64,000 bases of DNA from Sodalis ligni. Lineage in GTDB: Bacteria > Pseudomonadota > Gammaproteobacteria > Enterobacterales > Enterobacteriaceae. The notes beneath the pieces are model-generated. The model saw only the letters and a list, made by a program, of their open reading frames with translations, was not told where the DNA came from and did no database searches. Position numbers and translations under genes: made by a program. Within the stretch, counting starts at the first letter, position 1; each line of letters opens with the position of its first letter. Where the stretch lies: assembly GCF_016865525.2 (NCBI RefSeq), contig NZ_CP075169.1, positions 1,550,337-1,614,336 of the forward strand, written 5' to 3'. Of the stretch, positions 50,612 through 61,330 are shown piece after piece.

Positions 50612-52142
50612 CTAATTTTGTGGTAGCGCCCATTTCATGATATCCTCTTCGCTGATAGATTCGTTATTATCAAGAATATTGGCCAGTTGCCCTTCGCAGA
50701 ATATGGCGATGCGATCGCAGACAGATAATATTTCCTGTAATTCAGAAGAGACCATTAAAATAGTCTTGCCGGTAGCAGCCAGGTTACGCATCACTTTATA
50801 AATTTCCGCTTTGGCGCCGACATCTATACCACGGGTGGGTTCATCAAAAATAATAACTTCCGGTTCACAGCATAGCCATTTTGATATCAATACTTTCTGC
50901 TGATTACCGCCGGAAAGTTCAGTGATATTTTGATCCACCGAACTGCATTTCAAAGACAATAATTCTTTTTGCTGCTCAGCTAATTCGCGCTCGCGCTCTT
51001 GGTTGAATAAACCCATGGCGCCCTTGAAACCACCATCTTTCAGGCTTTTACTGATGGCTATATTCTGGGCGATGGAAAAATTCTCAAAAAATCCGTTTTC
51101 GCGCCGGCTTTCCGTGATATACCCCATGCCTTTTTTCAAGGCGTCCAGAGGCGACGAGGGCGTGATATCCACGTTATGCAGCTTAACCCGGCCGGTACTG
51201 GTGGGCTCAACCCCGAAAATACAGTTCATGAATTCCGTGCGGCCTGAGCCCACCAGGCCGGCAAACCCCATGATTTCGCCTCTTTTCACCGTAAAGGAGA
51301 TATGTTTCACCCGGCGTTTGTCTTTGCTGGTGATATCGCAGACTTCAAAAATGGTGTCGGCATCCTCCACGCCGACGCTCTCCTTCATGGCGCGGAACCG
51401 ATTTTGCAGTTCCCGCCCCACCATCATCCGAACGATATCGTCATTGGTAACGTCGGTGACCCGTCCGGAGGCCACGCTGTTGCCGTCTTTCATGACCGTG
51501 AACCGGTTACAGATCCGCCGGATTTCGTTCAGCTTATGGGAGATATAGACGATGGCAGTGCCATCTTGCCGCAGCTGATTCATTATCAGGAAAGATAATC
51601 CACCTCGTTATAGGTTAATGAAGAGGTGGGTTCATCCATAATAATAACCCGCGCATCCAGCATTAAGGTTTTAGCGATTTCCAGCATCTGCTTTTGGCTG
51701 ATGGAAAGGTTACGCACCTTTTCATCCAGCCTGACTTTAATCCTACCCGCAATAACATGATGGCCGCTTTGGTCCGCATCTCCTGCCAGTCTACCCGATT
51801 AAATCCCAAGGTCCTTTTAACCGGCAATCGGCCGATAAACAGATTTTCCAACACGGTAAGTTCATCAATAACGCTCAGCTCCTGATATATAATACCAATA
51901 CCCAGCTTTGCGGCTATTTTATGATCCAGTCTATTGTATTCAATATTATCAATGGTGATTTTACCCGCCGTCGGTTCATAAATGCCGGAGAGAATTTTCA
52001 TCAGGGTTGATTTGCCGGCGCCATTTTCTCCCAATAACGCATGTATTTCATGGGTGAAGATTTCAAAATCAACGGATTTTAATGCCTGCACGGGTCCGAA
52101 ACTTTTAGCGATCCCTTCCATTTTAATATATGGCGCGGTCAT
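50612..52142 (-). pseudogene. alsA: D-allose ABC transporter ATPase AlsA, two frameshifts
   Basis: Double-ATPase sugar importer subunit (RbsA type). The N-terminal part (52142-51663) has Walker A GENGAGKST and loses frame at RVGLK. The C-terminal part (to 50612) has ESRRENGFF, LSGGNQQK and IIFDEP. Adding one A at 51736-51738 and one T at 51591-51593 (both coding-strand homopolymers) restores the first NBD signature/Walker B segment ([25 protein letters not shown]) and gives exactly 510 residues, the E. coli length. Start at 52142 has CGGAGAA upstream. Confidence 0.9.
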
Positions 52143-52194
52143 ATCATTCTCCGGCGTATGCATGTTATGCAGATTTAATCGCTATTTGTCGGGA

Positions 52195-53133
52195 TTATTT
52201 CGTCACTAATATTGAATCCACGGTGACAATTTTAGGCTGGGCATTCAATGCTATCAGCTTTCCGGATTTAACCGAGTCCACCAAAATAGCTAGGCCGTTG
52301 GCGCCGATTTCCGCCGGGTTTTGCGCCACGGTGGCGGTCATCATTCCCTCGGAAACCATCTTACGGGCTTCCGGCACCCCGTCGGTGCCCACCACCAGGA
52401 TATGTCCGGTTTGTCCGGCATTGGCCACCGCCTGGGCTACCCCCATTGCCATGGTATCGTTAGCGCAGTAAAACGCCTTGAGCTTGGGATTACGCTGCAG
52501 GACATTGGTGGCGACATCCAGCGCCTTGATGCGATCCCAATCCGCCGGCTGGCTGGCGACCAGTTTGATATTGCTGTCGGCTTTGAACGCTTGGGTGGCG
52601 CCGACACGGCGCGATTCACCGGAAGCATTGCCGGCCTTGCCTTCAATAATGGCCACGTCGCCGCCGTCTTTACCCAGTTTGCCAATAATGTATTTGGCCG
52701 CGCTGGCGCCGACGGTAACGTTATCAGTGGTAATGAAGGCTTCCACGTTGCCTTTGGCTTTGGTGAGGCTGTCCATATCGATTTTTTCATCGAGATTCAC
52801 CAGGTGAATGCCTTGCTGATAAGCCTTGGCCACCGGGATAACCAGGTTTACCGAAGATAAAGGCGCAAAGGCGATGCCTTTATAATTTTTATTGGTCAAA
52901 TCCTCGAACAACTGTAATTGCGATTGAAAATCCCCCTCGGAGGGTGATGCGAAAATATCGACGGTTACACCCAGCTCCTTTGCCTTTTGCTCAACGCCTT
53001 GTTTCATTTCCACCCAATAAGGATTGGACAGGGTTTTCAATACGACGGCGTAATCGGCTGCCGCCCGGGCCGCCACGGTGGACAACATCAACCCGCAGGC
53101 CGCACTGCCGACAAATTTAATGAATTTATTCAT
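52195..53133 (-). CDS. alsB: D-allose periplasmic binding protein AlsB
   Basis: Ribose-binding-protein family solute receptor, 312 residues (E. coli 311). Signal peptide cleaved probably after ARAAA (about residue 25). Motifs YWVEMKQGVEQKAKELGV, DVAIIEGKAGNASGESRR, YCANDTMAMGVAQA and LVVGTDGVPEA are typical. It follows the regulator gene by 20 bases and is the most upstream transport gene. Confidence 0.93.
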   Translation of the reverse strand: MNKFIKFVGSAACGLMLSTVAARAAADYAVVLKTLSNPYWVEMKQGVEQKAKELGVTVDIFASPSEGDFQSQLQLFEDLTNKNYKGIAFAPLSSVNLVIPVAKAYQQGIHLVNLDEKIDMDSLTKAKGNVEAFITTDNVTVGASAAKYIIGKLGKDGGDVAIIEGKAGNASGESRRVGATQAFKADSNIKLVASQPADWDRIKALDVATNVLQRNPKLKAFYCANDTMAMGVAQAVANAGQTGHILVVGTDGVPEARKMVSEGMMTATVAQNPAEIGANGLAILVDSVKSGKLIALNAQPKIVTVDSILVTK

Positions 53134-53153
53134 TTTTTATCTCCAAGAGAGAA

Positions 53154-54041
53154 TTATTTATAATCACGCTTCAGATACTGGGTAATGGCACTGGTTTTTT
53201 CCAAATTTTTATTAGCTAAATCAATATCCTGCCTGGCTACCGAAACAAAAAACGCATCCAGCAGGGTCAATTGCAGAATACGGGCCGAGGCATTCCTGCC
53301 CAGCAGCGGCGTTTCCGGGGCCGGTGAACAGATGTTGAAATCCGCCAGCCGCGCTATGGCTGAATTGCTGCTGTGGGTAATGCAGATAATTTTCGCCCCG
53401 TTGTCCTTGGCAATTTCCACCACCCGCTTGAGATCGGTGGTGCGGCCCGAATGGGACACCACCAGCGCCGCATCGCCGGGCTGTAACAGGGATGCCGACA
53501 TCATCATCAGGTGGGCATCGCGGAATGCGGTGCAGCGTAGGCCGATTTTCAGGAATTTGTGCTGAACGTCGGTACAAATTGAATTCGAGCCGCCGACGCC
53601 ATAGAGTTCACGCTGGCGGGCATTGAAAAAACAGCGGGCGGCCTGCTGGATCTCCTGCGCATCGACAATGGCCTGGCCTTCAACGATGGTGCGTACCGTG
53701 AGGTTAAACACCTTATTCACCAGATCCTCCGGACTGTCATCCGGCGACAGTTCGGCGGTAATATCATGATCCGCATGATCAAAATATTCGACAATCGCGC
53801 TGCGTAGCTGCCGAAAACCGCTGAAGCCCAGAATTTTCGACACCTTGACAATCATGGCTTCCGACATGCCGAGGCTTTGCGCCACCTCTTTAATGCCGGA
53901 AATATGGCTAAGATTGCCTGGCGTTAAAAACCACTCCACGATTCGGCTTTCATTTTCGGTCATCCCTTCTTGCTTGATGCGAAGATAGGGAGCGATGCCG
54001 ATACCTCGGGGCATGGCGCCGTTCAGTTCCGATTCAGTCAT
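53154..54041 (-). CDS. alsR: Als operon repressor, RpiR family
   Basis: RpiR-type regulator with an N-terminal helix-turn-helix (about 20-85; MTENESRIVEWFL, VAQSLGMSEAMIVKVSKILGFSGF) and a C-terminal SIS sugar-phosphate domain (about 125-260; LYGVGGSNSICTDVQHK, ALVVSHSGRTTDLKRVVEIA). The 295 residues from 54041 match E. coli AlsR (RpiR, 296). It probably represses the operon until allose or its phosphate is present. An inverted repeat GCATA-N5-TATGC at 54091-54105 lies just upstream as a candidate operator. The rpiB gene of E. coli is absent. Confidence 0.92.
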   Translation of the reverse strand: MTESELNGAMPRGIGIAPYLRIKQEGMTENESRIVEWFLTPGNLSHISGIKEVAQSLGMSEAMIVKVSKILGFSGFRQLRSAIVEYFDHADHDITAELSPDDSPEDLVNKVFNLTVRTIVEGQAIVDAQEIQQAARCFFNARQRELYGVGGSNSICTDVQHKFLKIGLRCTAFRDAHLMMMSASLLQPGDAALVVSHSGRTTDLKRVVEIAKDNGAKIICITHSSNSAIARLADFNICSPAPETPLLGRNASARILQLTLLDAFFVSVARQDIDLANKNLEKTSAITQYLKRDYK

Positions 54042-54570
54042 TTTCAGATCTCTGATTATCATTGCTGACGGCACTATATCAACATAGGATGCATAACAAA
54101 TATGCAGCATACTTCACGTTTTAAAATAATTTATAAAGTTAGTGCTTTTTGTAAAAGTAATGCCGGGCATTGCTAATGGCGCCGTGAAAACGACACCGAA
54201 GCCTTACTGATAAAATATTATTATAATACAATAGGTAACATGTATTTTTAGCGAAGATTTTTTTTCGCTTGTGGATTTGAACAGCAGGGATGAGAATTGA
54301 TGGGTGTGTTATTGTTTTAAATATTTATAATAAATTTTAATTTGTGAAGTTTCTTATGCTGACGCGATTCCGCGGCGCAGGCTCAACGGGCTGTGGCCGC
54401 CTGGCCGGCATGAAGGGGCTGAGTAGCGAATGGAGTGAAAGAATTAACGGCAGCGGGATAAGAAACGGGACGGCATCAGTCCATGTGCCATCGGCAATTT
54501 GCGGAATAACCAAAACCACCCGTTTCAGCAGTGGTTTTCAAGCTTTGAACGATGCCCTGTGTCGCTATGG
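54042..54570. other. AT-rich region between fur and the als operon
   Basis: About 530 bases without a supported gene. The als side holds the AlsR promoter and GCATA-ACAAA-TATGC (54091-54105). The fur side is GC-richer and contains no clear terminator. In E. coli this interval carries chiP and chiQ. Confidence 0.45.
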
Positions 54571-55046
54571 TTACTCTTTAAGGCTGTGCACCGCTTCGTC
54601 AACATCATGATCGTGCAGGGTCTCATCCTCACGGCAATTACCGACTTCACAATGGCCATAAAGATATAAACTGTGATTAGTGAGTTTGATATTGTGTTTT
54701 TTAGCGATATCCCGTTGGCGCGCTTCGATAAACTCGTCACGAAATTCAATGACCTTGCCGCAATCGAGGCAGATCAGGTGGTCGTGATGATGTTGCTGCG
54801 TCAGTTCAAAAACGGATTTACCGCCTTCGAAATTATGGCGGGTGACGATCCCGGCGTCATCAAACTGATTCAGTACGCGATAAACGGTGGCTAAACCAAT
54901 CTCCTCACCCATATCGATCAGTTTTTATAGAGATCCTCCGCACTGACGTGATGGCATTCCGGATCTTGCAGCACTTCCAGAATTTTAAGTCTGGGAAGTG
55001 TGACTTTCAGGCCGGCCTTCTTCAATGCAATATTATTGTCAGTCAT
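54571..55046 (-). pseudogene. fur: Ferric uptake regulator Fur, frameshifted
   Basis: Iron-responsive repressor. The first 43 codons (MTDNNIALKKAGLKVTLP to SAEDLYKN) end in TGA; the rest resumes as IDMGEEIGLATVYRVLNQFDD. Adding one A in the coding-strand run at 54922-54926 (A5, A6 expected) gives YKKLIDMGEE and a 158-residue protein. Metal-site motifs HHHDHLICLDCGKVIEF and the C-terminal GNCRED are intact. The C-terminus is about ten residues longer than E. coli Fur. A true knock-out would derepress iron uptake constitutively, so a sequencing error is the simpler explanation. Confidence 0.92.
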
Positions 55047-55376
55047 GCGGGTTTAGTCCTGTTGCTTTGATAATCTGATTGTAGGCTAATGTAGCCTATA
55101 ACAATGGTCGGCCTGAAAAATGTAACGCCGTCTCATTATAGGACTGCCTGTGTAAAATGAAAACCGCGGCCTTTTTACAATGATAGTCTGTTTAAGGTGA
55201 GGCAAGTTTTATCACATTTCATTAAAATCGGTCTAACCGCCAGGCTATTGTACTGCTTTGTGGATGAAAGTTAAAAACTTGTATCTATCGATTTGAAAGG
55301 AATTATATATCAACAGCTTCAACCGGCCGTCAACGCTATGGACGGCACGGGTTTAGCCGGGAAACCCGGCGGCGGC
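55047..55376. other. Regulatory region upstream of fur
   Basis: About 330 bases between fldA and fur. It contains the perfect inverted repeat TAGGCTA-ATG-TAGCCTA at 55082-55098, 36 bases before the fur start, a possible operator. A short stem GCCGGG-AAA-CCCGGC (55356-55370) follows fldA without a T-run. Confidence 0.45.
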
Positions 55377-55892
55377 TCAGCCGAGCTTGAGTTCGGCGCT
55401 GATTTGTTTTACCCAGGCGTCCACGCGGTCATTGGTCAGCTCTGGCTGGCGATCTTCGTCTATGGCCAAACCGATAAAATGCTTATCGTCCGCCAGACCC
55501 TTCGATGCTTCAAAATGGTAGCCGGCGGTAGGCCAATGACCCACGATGGTGGCGCCATGGGGTTCGATGATATCGCGAATGGTGCCCATGGCATCACAAA
55601 AATATTCGGCGTAGTCTTCCTGATCGCCGCAGCCGAACAGCGCTACCTGTTTTCCCGTGAAATCAATGTCTTCCAATGTGGGGAAAAAGTCGTCCCAGTC
55701 ACATTGCGCTTCGCCGTAATACCAGGTGGGAATGCCCAGCAGCAGGGTGGAGAATTGTTCCAGGTCCTCTTTGCTGCTTTTGGCAATGTCATGCACTTCG
55801 GCAACATCGGCGCCCAGCTGCTTTTGAATCATTTTGGCAATATTTTCGGTATTGCCGGTGTCACTGCCAAAAAAAATGCCTACGCTTGCCAT
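55377..55892 (-). CDS. fldA: Flavodoxin 1
   Basis: FMN electron carrier, 171 residues. The P-loop for the FMN phosphate is FFGSDTGNTE (about 7-16); LLGIPTWYYGEAQCDWDDF and LFGCGDQEDYAEYFCDA are the isoalloxazine loops. Supplies electrons to radical-SAM and other enzymes. Position directly upstream of fur is conserved. Confidence 0.96.
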   Translation of the reverse strand: MASVGIFFGSDTGNTENIAKMIQKQLGADVAEVHDIAKSSKEDLEQFSTLLLGIPTWYYGEAQCDWDDFFPTLEDIDFTGKQVALFGCGDQEDYAEYFCDAMGTIRDIIEPHGATIVGHWPTAGYHFEASKGLADDKHFIGLAIDEDRQPELTNDRVDAWVKQISAELKLG

Positions 55893-56061
55893 GAATTTGA
55901 AAACCTCTTAAATATTAAGGATATGGTTTACCAGACGATCAACCGGCTTTTCGGGAAATAATCGTGCAATAATAGCAGACCCTCACAGCGGGAGAAACTC
56001 GTTCAACCGGAGTTTTATCGCAAAAGCCGGTCTTTTCCGGTCCCGGACGGCGAGCCCGGCC

Positions 56062-56361
56062 TTAATCTTCCTTGCCGGCGGCATCCTGATGCCGTTCCAG
56101 CTCGGCCAGCAGGATTTGTTCAATCAGCTCGCTGCGGGAGAGATCGTGCTGAAAAGCCAGCTCGTTTAATGCAGCCACCGCCTGCGCATTGATTTTTAAC
56201 TCAACCCGGCGCAGACCCCGCACCTTGTCCCGGCGCAATTGATTGCGTTTATTGATTCGCAATTGTTCATCACGGGAAAGCGGGTTGGTTTTCGGGCGCC
56301 CCGGGCGTTTTTCATCGATAAACAAATCCAGGGTGGTGCGGTCCGTTTGTTCTTTTGCCAT
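56062..56361 (-). CDS. ybfE: YbfE, LexA-regulated-type small protein
   Basis: A 99-residue protein matching E. coli YbfE in length and place. Charged N-terminus (KRPGRPKTNPLSRDEQLRINKRNQLRRDK) and a ribbon-helix-helix-like C-terminus (RRVELKINAQAVAALNELAFQHDLSRSELIEQILLAEL) suggest DNA binding. In E. coli the gene is SOS-controlled; I saw no CTGT-N8-ACAG LexA box here. Start at 56361 (MAKEQTDRTTLD) is chosen by homology. Confidence 0.9.
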   Translation of the reverse strand: MAKEQTDRTTLDLFIDEKRPGRPKTNPLSRDEQLRINKRNQLRRDKVRGLRRVELKINAQAVAALNELAFQHDLSRSELIEQILLAELERHQDAAGKED

Positions 56362-56496
56362 AAGTCGTGAAGGGATTGTGCATCCAAAAGCGGGCGGGTA
56401 AGTCCTTGCCGGTAAACATAGCAAGCCATATTACCCCACCCCGGTGATAAACGACAATGATTAACACTGCCGGATGGGTAAACCGGCCGGTCGCGG

Positions 56497-57274
56497 TTAG
56501 CTCCCCAGGGAATCCGCCAGAAACCGCACAACGGCGCGCAGCGTCGCTTCAGGCTTTTGGGCATGCACCCAATGGCCCGCGCCGGCCACCACGTGGGCCC
56601 GCGCCCGTGGAAACTGCCGCCGGATGGCTTCGCTGTACTCCTCCTTCACATAGGGGGAGAGGCCGCCGCGGATAAATAATACCGGCCCGTCCCAGGGCGG
56701 TATTTCCTTCCAGCCGATAAGCGCCGGATAGTTTTCCCATAATGCATCGATATTAAATCGCCACGCGCCCTGGGAAAAGGATTTCAATAAGAACTGAATA
56801 GTGTCCTTATCGTCGATATCCTGTTCCATCAGCAGCGCCGCCTCGCTACGCTGCGCCGCTCCCGCCTTCTCCACCCGTCTGAGAGGCGGCGAATACCGAG
56901 TCGTGATGGCGGGTGGGATAGGCCACCGGCGCGATATCAATCACCACCAGCGCGGCGATGCGATCCGGCATCAGCGCCGACAGCGCCATAGCCACCTTGC
57001 CCCCCATGGAGTGGCCGATAATGATGCATTTCCCCAATTGCAATTCGTCAAGCAAGGCCGCCACATCCCCGCTCATGGCGCCATAACCGGCCTCGTCGTC
57101 GTGGGGCGAAAGGCCGTGATTGCGCAGATCGATTTGCAGGGTGGCATGATTTTCCCCCAGCGGGCGCGCCAGTACGCCCAGATTGTCCAAACTGCCGAAC
57201 AGGCCGTGCAGTAATACCACCGGCAAAGCGTTTCCCGGTTGCCGGGCCGGTTGCAAACGATAATGTAATTTCAT
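56497..57274 (-). pseudogene. ybfF: YbfF esterase, frameshifted
   Basis: Alpha/beta-hydrolase acyl-CoA/ester thioesterase. The start MKLHYRLQPARQPG and the nucleophile elbow GHSMGGK are normal; the frame is lost after HHDSVFAA. Removing one base near 56884 (coding-strand T in GCCTCTC) gives FAALRRVEKAGAAQRSEAALLM and a 258-residue protein (E. coli 254), with the catalytic His in GAGHWVH intact. This is an inserted base, unlike the deletions elsewhere. Start at 57274 is set by homology. Confidence 0.85.
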
Positions 57275-57478
57275 CCCGATCCTCGTGTCGACAGCAAAGG
57301 CGACTAGCGTATCATGAGGTATTGACGCCTGCGCCGCAAAAAAGGGTATCAATCCCCGCATCGCCGTCGGGGAAATTCCGACTTTATGCCAAAGCCGGAT
57401 ACTAGCGCTGTTCGCGGGGCCGGTTTAGCTTGTATAATCCTGTTGATTGATTTAAGAGAAGAAAGCCCCCGGATAAAG

Positions 57479-58006
57479 ATGAAAACAATCGAACTCGACG
57501 AAGACCTCTACCGTTTTATTGCCAGCCACACCCAGCATATCGGCGAAAGCGCCTCGGACATCCTGCGCCGGATGCTGAAATTTTCTCCCCAGGCCAATGA
57601 GCCCGTCCGTCCGGCATCCGCCGCGCCGGCAAAAACGGAAGCCTCGACCCCGGCCCGGGATCGCGTCAGGGCGATGCGTGAATTATTGCTCTCGGACGTC
57701 TATGCTGAACAAAACAAGGCGGTAGAGCGTTTCATACTGGTGCTGTCCACCCTTTATTCCTTGTCGCCCGCCGATTTCTCCGAAGCGGCGGACGTGCTGC
57801 GCGGCCGTACCCGGACCTATTTTGCCGGCGATGAGCACACGTTATTGCAAAACGGCAGCCATACTAAACCTAAGCAGGTGCCGGGAACGCCCTACTGGGT
57901 TATTACCAATACCAACACCGATCGTAAACGGGGTATGGTAGAACACATTATGCTGGCTATGCAGTTCCCGGTGGAACTGACAGATAAAGTTTGCGGCACC
58001 ATTTGA
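57479..58006 (+). CDS. seqA: Replication initiation regulator SeqA
   Basis: Binds hemimethylated GATC at oriC and behind forks to delay re-initiation. The 175-residue protein has the N-terminal oligomerisation ribbon-helix-helix (MKTIELDEDLYRFIASHTQHIGESASDILRRML), a linker, and the C-terminal DNA-binding domain with GRTRTYFA and TNTNTDRKRGM. Start at 57479 is the conserved one; an upstream ATG at 57386 would add 31 residues. Followed by pgm after 27 bases, the conserved seqA-pgm pair. Confidence 0.95.
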   Translation: MKTIELDEDLYRFIASHTQHIGESASDILRRMLKFSPQANEPVRPASAAPAKTEASTPARDRVRAMRELLLSDVYAEQNKAVERFILVLSTLYSLSPADFSEAADVLRGRTRTYFAGDEHTLLQNGSHTKPKQVPGTPYWVITNTNTDRKRGMVEHIMLAMQFPVELTDKVCGTI

Positions 58007-58033
58007 TAAACGACAGCCAATGGAGAAGCACCG

Positions 58034-59677
58034 ATGGCTAATAGCCCCCGTGCCGGACAACCCGCCCGGCAAAGTGATTTGATTAACGTGGCGCAGTTGA
58101 CCTCGCAATATTATGTTTTGCGGCCCGAGCCAGGTAATGCCGCCCATGCGGTGAAATTCGGTACTTCAGGCCATCGCGGCAGCGCGGGGCGCCACAGTTT
58201 CAACGAAGCCCACATCCTGGCCATCAGCCAGGCGATTGCGGAAGAACGTCAAAAACAGGGTGTTACCGGGCCTTGTTATGTGGGCAAAGATACCCACGCC
58301 CTGTCCGAACCGGCCTTTATTTCCGTACTGGAAGTGCTGAGCGCCAACGGCGTGGACATCATCGTCCAGCAGGATAACGGCTTCACCCCGACGCCCGCGG
58401 TGTCTAACGCCATTTTGGTCCACAATCGCCGCGGCGGTCCCCAGGCGGACGGCATCGTGATTACGCCTTCGCACAATCCGCCGGAAGACGGCGGCATCAA
58501 ATATAATCCGCCCAACGGCGGACCGGCCGACACCAATCTGACCAAAGTCATCGAAGAGCGCGCCAATGCTCTGCTGGCGGATGAACTGCGGGGCGTGCGG
58601 CGCCAATCCCTCGACGCGGCCTGGAACAGCGGCCGTGTCCACGCCCAGGATCTGGTGCAGGCTTATGTGGAAGGTCTGGCGGAGGTGGTGGATATGGCGG
58701 CCATCCAGGGCGCCGGCCTCAAGCTGGGCGTCGACCCCCTTGGCGGCTCGGGCATTGCCTATTGGCAGCGCATCGCTGAGCATTACCAGCTGGATTTAAC
58801 GCTGGTCAATGAAGAAATCGACCAGACGTTCCGGTTTATGTATCTGGATCATGACGGCATCATCCGCATGGACTGCTCGTCGCAGTGGGCCATGACCGGT
58901 TTGCTGTCGCTGCGGGACAAGTTCGATTTGGCGCTGGCCAACGATCCCGATTACGATCGTCACGGCATTGTCACGCCCGCCGGGCTGATGAACCCGAACC
59001 ATTTCCTAGCGGTCTCCATTGATTACCTGTTCCAGCATCGCCCGCAGTGGGGCGCCGACGTGGCGGTGGGTAAAACGCTGGTGTCCAGCGCCATGATCGA
59101 CCGGGTGGTTGAATCCCTGGGCCGCAAGCTGGTGGAAGTGCCGGTGGGCTTTAAGTGGTTCGTCGACGGCCTGTTTGACGGCAGCCTGGGTTTTGGCGGC
59201 GAAGAGAGCGCCGGCGCTTCGTTCCTGCGGTTTGACGGCCGTCCCTGGTCCACCGATAAGGACGGCATCATCATGTGCCTGCTGGCGGCGGAAATCACCG
59301 CGGTCACCGGCAAGAATCCGCAGCAGCACTATGACGAGCTGGCGCAACGCTTCGGCGCTCCCAGCTATAACCGTATCCAGGCCCCGGCCACCCATGCCCA
59401 GAAAGCCGTTCTGTCCAAGCTGTCGCCGGATCAGGTTGGCGCAAGCATGCTGGCGGGGGATGCCATTACCGCCCGGCTTACCACCGCCCCCGGTAACGGC
59501 GCCTCCATCGGCGGCCTGAAAGTAATGACCGCCAACGGCTGGTTTGCCGCCCGGCCTTCCGGTACCGAGGAAGCCTATAAAATTTATTGCGAAAGCTTTC
59601 TTGGGCCGAAGCACCGCGAACAAATTGAAAAAGAAGCGGTGGATATCGTCAGCGAGGTGCTGGCGGGGGCGAAATAA
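58034..59677 (+). CDS. pgm: Phosphoglucomutase
   Basis: Interconverts glucose-1- and glucose-6-phosphate. The 547-residue protein has the phosphoserine loop [19 protein letters not shown], the metal loop NDPDYDRHG, the sugar loop GGEESAGAS and the phosphate loop [22 protein letters not shown] upstream is a weak ribosome binding site, consistent with coupling to seqA. Confidence 0.96.
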   Translation: MANSPRAGQPARQSDLINVAQLTSQYYVLRPEPGNAAHAVKFGTSGHRGSAGRHSFNEAHILAISQAIAEERQKQGVTGPCYVGKDTHALSEPAFISVLEVLSANGVDIIVQQDNGFTPTPAVSNAILVHNRRGGPQADGIVITPSHNPPEDGGIKYNPPNGGPADTNLTKVIEERANALLADELRGVRRQSLDAAWNSGRVHAQDLVQAYVEGLAEVVDMAAIQGAGLKLGVDPLGGSGIAYWQRIAEHYQLDLTLVNEEIDQTFRFMYLDHDGIIRMDCSSQWAMTGLLSLRDKFDLALANDPDYDRHGIVTPAGLMNPNHFLAVSIDYLFQHRPQWGADVAVGKTLVSSAMIDRVVESLGRKLVEVPVGFKWFVDGLFDGSLGFGGEESAGASFLRFDGRPWSTDKDGIIMCLLAAEITAVTGKNPQQHYDELAQRFGAPSYNRIQAPATHAQKAVLSKLSPDQVGASMLAGDAITARLTTAPGNGASIGGLKVMTANGWFAARPSGTEEAYKIYCESFLGPKHREQIEKEAVDIVSEVLAGAK

Positions 59678-59778
59678 CCCAACCCGTAGCCATTGCCGTG
59701 GAGCAAGCCCTCATGGGTGGCTCACGGCGTGTTGGCGAGCGGGTTGTCCCGGCCGGGAACGTTGTCTGTGAGGGTTCA

Positions 59779-59798
59779 GGCGCTGATAATTCAGCGCC
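59779..59798 (+). terminator. Possible terminator after pgm
   Basis: GGCGCTGA-TAAT-TCAGCGCC, perfect 8-bp stem followed by TTTG, about 100 bases behind the pgm stop. Confidence 0.65.
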
Positions 59799-59896
59799 TT
59801 TGTGCACGAGGGTTTGAGAGGACGGCGGAGTCTTCCCGCCTTCGATTCGATTGCGCTGAGCGTGGCGCACCCCGTGCCATTTTGAACGTTTTCGCT

Positions 59897-60844
59897 CTAA
59901 CGGTTTTGTGCCGGTAAGTTATTCTCCAGCAGGCCAAGCCATGGAGGGAATGAGGTCGATTCATCAGCACGTCGGAAAAGCGAGATTAATTCGCTGAATC
60001 CTAGAGGTAAGGGGGTTTTCGCTTCCCAGCCCAATAACGCTTTCGCACGATGAGGATTGCCAACAAATCTGGAAACGTCGAACGCGCGAGAGGGTGCATC
60101 ATGGATGCCAATCTCGATTCCGTCGGCGGCCAGGGATACCGCAAGGCGAGCCAGCTGATTTAGCGTAACGCCCTGACCCGAGACGAAATGGACGGGAGGC
60201 AAGAGCTCTTTCTTCCCCGTGGCTTCCACTAAACGAAAGAGTCCTTCCGCCACATCGGAAACATGGGTAAAGTCAAATGTGTTTGCCCCGCCGTCCACCC
60301 TGAGCTCTCCGCCGAAAGCCGCGGTTCTGGCAAATGCCACCGCAACGCGATCGGCATGATCTGAAATGGCTCCATAGACATTGGAAAACCTGCAGATATT
60401 GGCCCGGATTCCTGAGGAAACCGCGTCATGAATCAGACGTTCCCCCTGGACTTTCATTTTTGCATAGGCATTTAGCGGCAGAAGCTGAGCATCTTCATGG
60501 ACAGGCAATTCCGTTGAATTTCCATATACCTCTCTGCTGCTGGCAAATATGATCCACGGTTTTTTCTCTTTATCGGCGACCGCTTTCAACAATGTCCTTA
60601 AACCTGCGACATTCACCGAGTAAGCTAACTCGGGATGTTCTTCCGCCCATACCACACGGGAGACCGCGGCTAAATGCACAATGCCTTCTACACCGTGCAG
60701 CGCATGCCGGAGAGTATCGGCACATCTAATATCCTCCTGTTGATTGCGTCGAATATCAAATTCCTGTGCGGCAATACCGGCTTTGCGCAGGTAGCGAAGC
60801 AAGTATTGGCCAATGAGACCCTGGGATCCTGTTACTAGTATCAT
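59897..60844 (-). CDS. NAD-dependent epimerase/dehydratase (extended SDR)
   Basis: A 315-residue Rossmann protein of the sugar-nucleotide epimerase type. NAD loop VTGSQGLIGQYLL (about 5-17), LAAVSRV, the catalytic S...YxxxK set (IFASSREVYG, then YAKMK) and the substrate segment RFSNVYG and FDFTHVSDVAEG. The substrate cannot be told. The ATG at 60844 with AAGGAAGG 8 bases upstream is preferred over a GTG at 60853 that overlaps this site. It lies alone at the border of an AT-rich region, is not part of the E. coli synteny, and may be acquired. Confidence 0.8.
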   Translation of the reverse strand: MILVTGSQGLIGQYLLRYLRKAGIAAQEFDIRRNQQEDIRCADTLRHALHGVEGIVHLAAVSRVVWAEEHPELAYSVNVAGLRTLLKAVADKEKKPWIIFASSREVYGNSTELPVHEDAQLLPLNAYAKMKVQGERLIHDAVSSGIRANICRFSNVYGAISDHADRVAVAFARTAAFGGELRVDGGANTFDFTHVSDVAEGLFRLVEATGKKELLPPVHFVSGQGVTLNQLARLAVSLAADGIEIGIHDAPSRAFDVSRFVGNPHRAKALLGWEAKTPLPLGFSELISLFRRADESTSFPPWLGLLENNLPAQNR

Positions 60845-61330
60845 CGTCGGCACCTTCCTTATGGCTTTAAGAGAACAATCAATGTCAGAGAGAGTAAGTT
60901 ATTCAGATTGAAAATAGTCTATTGTTTTTTATAATTTAGCCTGCATTTAACTTAACTCGTGATGCTTTTAATGATCCTGCTGATAGCGGATTTACTAATA
61001 GACTTGAAGTGATGATTACTTTATCAAGTATATCTGTTTCCTACTATCAGGTAGTGTTGATTTACACCATACAGTGAAGAAGATGGTAATATAAAAAGAT
61101 AAGATACACTACCATCAAAAGATGGGTGAGCACGATTTATTTTATATAAATATATGTTACATGGAAATCTAAAATAATGTATCAATTATAAATATATACT
61201 TTGTTTACTCTACTCCATTTATAAACTATGCCATTAATATCATATGTTGACTTAGCTTTTATCATTCAGTAGCTTTAATATCAATTTTTCATAAAAGTAA
61301 TTAATAATAGTTCGACTTAAGGATATAAAT
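60845..61330. other. Strongly AT-rich spacer
   Basis: About 490 bases, visibly the most AT-rich part of the window, between two divergent accessory genes. No gene, tRNA end or terminal repeat was found. It should hold both promoters and would be a natural target for H-NS. Confidence 0.5.
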
